Shown piece by piece: positions 60,621 through 64,000 of a stretch of 64,000 bases of DNA (position 1 is its first letter; each line of letters begins with the position of its first letter). The notes under the pieces are model-generated. The model was not told the DNA's origin. It worked only from the letters and a program-made list of their open reading frames with translations, and made no database searches. Source of the stretch: Cryptomeria japonica (Eukaryota; Streptophyta; Pinopsida; Cupressales; Cupressaceae); the NCBI RefSeq assembly GCF_030272615.1, contig NC_081413.1, positions 22,570,501 through 22,634,500 of the forward strand. Reading direction: 5' to 3'. The position numbers and the translations under genes are program-made.

Positions 60621-63600
60621 ATGAGTTTTACAACAATAAGCCCTACTTACACTATTCCCGTTAGACGAAGCCGTAGAATTAAGTCTTTCCAAGGTTTAAT
60701 TACAGAGGAAATGGAACCTAATTTGAATAGCCTTTTTAACGAGGACATGGGTAATTCCTCTAATCCTCTTAATGATGAAGAAGCTCTCCATGAGGTTTCT
60801 GAAGAACAACTTTCAAAATTGGATAACCAATTTGACGATTTTCGACAATGGATGTCTCAAGAATACCCTGATAGTCAAGCTCTTCCTTTAATTGAGGGTC
60901 TAAAATGTATGCTTCAAAGTGATAAGAATGGAATTGATATTTTGCGTGGTATTGCACACATTGTGGATTCAAATGTGATGCCTATGAAGAGTTGTGCCGA
61001 AACCTTAGGTTATACACAACCTCCTACTCAAGACAATCATTCTATTCCTTTGACGACTCCTATTGCTTGTATACCTACTTTTACATCAAACATAATGACT
61101 ACTTCAACACAAGATATTCCTCCTATAATCACCAGTCATGGGGGAAACCCTTCTTCTTCCATTAACCCTCTTCCTTCATTTAATCCGACTTCTTCATTCA
61201 TTCCTCCAATGAGTGTTCCTATTACATCTCCACAAATGAACATGACGCAAGGGGGCAATTCGTTTAACCATTCCATCCCTCCTTGTAGTGTTCCTCCTGT
61301 CCAATCATCTCCTATGACTAATTATCATAGAGTCCCACCACCTTACTCTTTACCTTCTTTCAATAACATAACACCTCCATCTCAATCTAACACATCCAAT
61401 ATGAATTCTTCGACTGAAGCGACCATTAACAATCTAGCACAAACTGTCTCTTCTTTACAGCAACAAATTGCCTCTATGAATCAATCTAAGTTTAGTGTGC
61501 CCACATTTGACGTTGCGAGCCCACTTTCTCTTGACATTGTTCAAGCTATCCCTCCTAAACATGTTGAAATCCCGCATTTGGAACTTTATAATGGTAAAGG
61601 AGATCCTCCAACACATGTTAAGACTTTTCAAACAATTTGTACTGATTTTGCTTATGACCAAAGGTTGCTTGCAAAACTGTTTACTAGAACATTAAGAGAC
61701 AAAGCCCTACAATGGTATTGCTCGTTGCCTTCCTATTCTATTACTTCTTTCGAACAACTTGCAAATGCTTTCATTCAACAATTTCAAAACAATATAAGTC
61801 CTAAGGTTACTTTGATTGATTTAATGCATTGTAAACAAGGTGTTAAAGAAAAAGTGACTGATTTCATTGGTAGATATAAGCATTTGTATGCTCAAATTTC
61901 TTTTCCAGTGCCTGATAATGATATTCAAAGAATCTTTATTTCTAATTTACAAAAAGATATTCGAGACAAACTTCTATTTTCTGAGTTTACTTCTTTCCAA
62001 CAGTTGTGTGCCACTCTTCACAATTATCAACTGACTGTGAGTCAAATGGAACAATCACATCCTATGGTTCCGAGTGATAAGGGTGATAGCAGTCAACAAC
62101 CTTTTGGGAAGTTTAAACCGAACAGAGATTCCATCAAATTCAATGAAAACATCATCAACAACAATGTGAATGTAGCATCAGGTGTGCCTCCTATTTCTAA
62201 ATTTTTCAAGAAAGAAAGAAAGTATACTCCTTTGAATGAATCATTGCATAGTATTATGAATAAGTTATTGGAACAAAATGTGCTTACTCTTCCTCCTATA
62301 AGACAAATTGATCCTGCAAAGATTACTTCACCTTATTTTGATAACAAATCCTCTTGTCAATTTCACCGTCAACCTAGGCATGATACTGAAAAATGTTTTT
62401 CTTTAAAGGGTAAAATTCAAGATTTGATTGATAACAATACTATCTCTGTTTCTAGAGTGAATGATAAAGGCAACACATCTGTAGCTCCTCCTAACCAAAA
62501 TCTTTAGATTTTCACTGATCCATTGCCTTCTCATACCTCTAATGCAATTGAGGCTAATGATTCCTCTCTTTCATCTGATGGTCTTGTGTCTATGACCCCG
62601 AATGTGATTAACTTTGTAGAGCAGCAAGAAATCCCTAAAGAATCTTCCATCACATTTGATTCTAGTGAAACCATTAGGGCACCTGATGGTCCTTTATACA
62701 TAGTTGCAAAAGTCATGAATACACCTTGCCGTGCAGTGCTTATTGATCCTTCGTGCATGATTAATGTTATTACTGAAGAATTTCTTTTTACTTTGCAATT
62801 GAATCAAGTGATCTATGACAAAACAGATGTGATTGTGAAACTATTTGATGCATTTTCTTCTCCTGCAATTGGTTCTATTACATTGCCTATTGAGGTCCAT
62901 AACAAATCTCTTGATGTGAACTTTGCTATTATTCCATCTTCCGAACAATTTCGTGTGAAACTTGGCTATCCTTGGCTATCTTCCATGAAAGCTATTGCTT
63001 CTCCTATTCACAAGTGTTTGAAATTTCCCCATAATGGTGAAGTTGTTACTGTCAATCATAGTCTCTTTAAACCAGCTGAAAGAACTTCTAGCGTTCCTAT
63101 TGATTACTTTTGGCCTAAACAATTCCAATCTCTTCCTCCGCGAAGTGATCATCTTTTCAAATCTTATCAAAAGTGGAAAACAGATATGATCCTATCTCTA
63201 AGTGAACCTAGAACACCTAAACTTGACATTCCTATCATTCTTGAGAAGGAAGTTCTTCCTTTGAAAGATAAAACTAATGTCTTTCCTCAAGAAGATTCCC
63301 AACCCATCCCTATGGATGTGACTATGTCTATGCCTAATAAACTTCCTAAGAGTAGACCTATACCTCCTCGTCATGATGGACTTGGTCTTCTCCCTAAACC
63401 AAATATTCTTCCCTTATATGGAGCAGTTCCTCCTCCTTCTTTTTATAGAGAGAAGAGACCTTCTCCTTCTCCTATTATCCAGCCTAAGAGACCACAACCT
63501 AAACACCCAAGTGCTAAGGACGAGAACATTCCTCCTCCTCAATCTTCTCCACTTCCTACTAAGACTAGACGAAATCGTTCTGCACGTGAACGCCGACGAA

Positions 63601-64000
63601 AGCGTCGTCTTAGAGCTCAAACTTTGCAATCTCCAAAAACACCTTCAACAAGCATTATTCCATTTTCTCCTCAGTGGGACATTGAGCCTAAATCTCCTAA
63701 ACATAAGATGCATGATGGTCTTGATCTTGTGTGAGTTAAAGATCCTATTTTTATAAATCTTGATGAAGATATGGATGAAAATGTTATGCATGATGAAAAT
63801 GTTACTCCTCTTGCTTCTGATAGTAAATATGAACTTGTTGATATTGATAACCATTTATCTAATGAATTTTCTAAAGCACTTATCCTAGCTCCTAGACAAG
63901 AACAACGTGGCTCAGAACATGAACATAGCCCTTGTTTGGATCTTGTGATAGCTCCATCTGCTGTGTTGGATGTTCCTCCTCTAGCATGTTCCCTGCCTTC
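60621..64000 (+). pseudogene. gag-pro: Gypsy-A2 gag-protease, one frame with two nonsense codons
   Basis: ATG at 60621. The first 628 codons are open and contain the gag core (LRDKALQWYCSLPSYSITSF onward, about 61690-62040) and CQFHRQPRHDTEKC (about 62355-62400). TAG at 62505-62507 (CAG in A1) precedes a continuation in the same frame with the retropepsin-like domain (AVLIDPSCMINVITEEF), a Pro-rich linker, a basic RRNRSARERRRKRR stretch (about 63568-63610) and, after TGA at 63732-63734 (CGA in A1), an acidic tail still open at 64000. No frameshift is seen, so this is the best-kept copy. The altered DPS catalytic position is shared with A1 and therefore ancestral. Confidence 0.9.

Larger units (their letters stand above)
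58217..64000 (+). mobile_element. Gypsy-A2: second non-autonomous gypsy element, 3' part outside
   Basis: Same family and orientation as Gypsy-A1: 5' LTR 58217-59443, primer site at 59447, duplicated leader motif, gag-protease frame from 60621. It ends outside the window. The preceding 5 bp (caatt, 58212-58216) should recur after its 3' LTR. Up to 64000 it is collinear with Gypsy-A1, so absence of pol is expected but cannot be confirmed here. Confidence 0.9.

Overview
This window is plant nuclear DNA from a large, transposon-dominated genome. The evidence is Ty1/copia elements primed by initiator-Met tRNA, Ty3/gypsy elements with roughly 1.1-1.2 kb LTRs, a plant mobile domain pseudogene, and heavy decay by C-to-T/G-to-A nonsense changes. 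A gymnosperm would fit the LTR styles and the depth of nesting, but that is only an inference. No intact host gene was found. No rRNA, intact tRNA or CRISPR array was seen.

Layout. 1-5512: Copia-1 (minus strand, 3' end outside the window). 6225-9884: a broken gene (minus) for a long repeat-built coiled-coil protein. 10845-13588: a 255-bp direct repeat flanking about 2.2 kb of LTR-like non-coding DNA. 14347-19243: two 1.4-kb direct repeats enclosing a minus-strand fragment of Gypsy-B; they carry tRNA-derived SINE-like segments and are associated with a 110-bp inverted repeat. 18843-20584: 5' end of Copia-3 (plus) with a foldback MITE-like insertion in its leader. 20585-24036: Gypsy-B1 (plus), inserted in the Copia-3 gag. 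24076-29922: Copia-2 (minus), inserted in Gypsy-B1 and missing its own 5' end. 29693-41831: a nine-unit tandem array whose unit fuses Copia-2 gag, Gypsy-B and a Copia-C LTR. 41511-43452: 3' LTR and 3' internal part of Copia-C (minus). 43453-44328: LTR of a further gypsy element (E). 44657-46346: plant mobile domain pseudogene (plus) with a recognisable intron full of tandem repeats. 48168-58216: Copia-D (plus), interrupted by the complete non-autonomous element Gypsy-A1 (49406-56974) and then by Gypsy-A2 (58217 to the window end).

How it fits together. There are two nests. One is Copia-3 containing Gypsy-B1, which contains Copia-2 and Copia-C, with a Gypsy-E LTR inside Copia-C. The other is Copia-D containing Gypsy-A1 and Gypsy-A2. 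In the first nest, a contiguous 1,124-bp stretch running across three different retrotransposons was tandemly duplicated at a 5-bp microhomology (AGTCT). It then gained an internal 289-bp duplication and expanded into an A-B-C trimeric higher-order repeat: a satellite being born from nested transposons. This array is the most unusual object in the window. The second most interesting is the Gypsy-A family: two copies with gag and a protease-like domain whose catalytic motif is altered, no reverse transcriptase or integrase in the complete copy, and a leader carrying a duplicated segment centred on a 12-bp palindrome.
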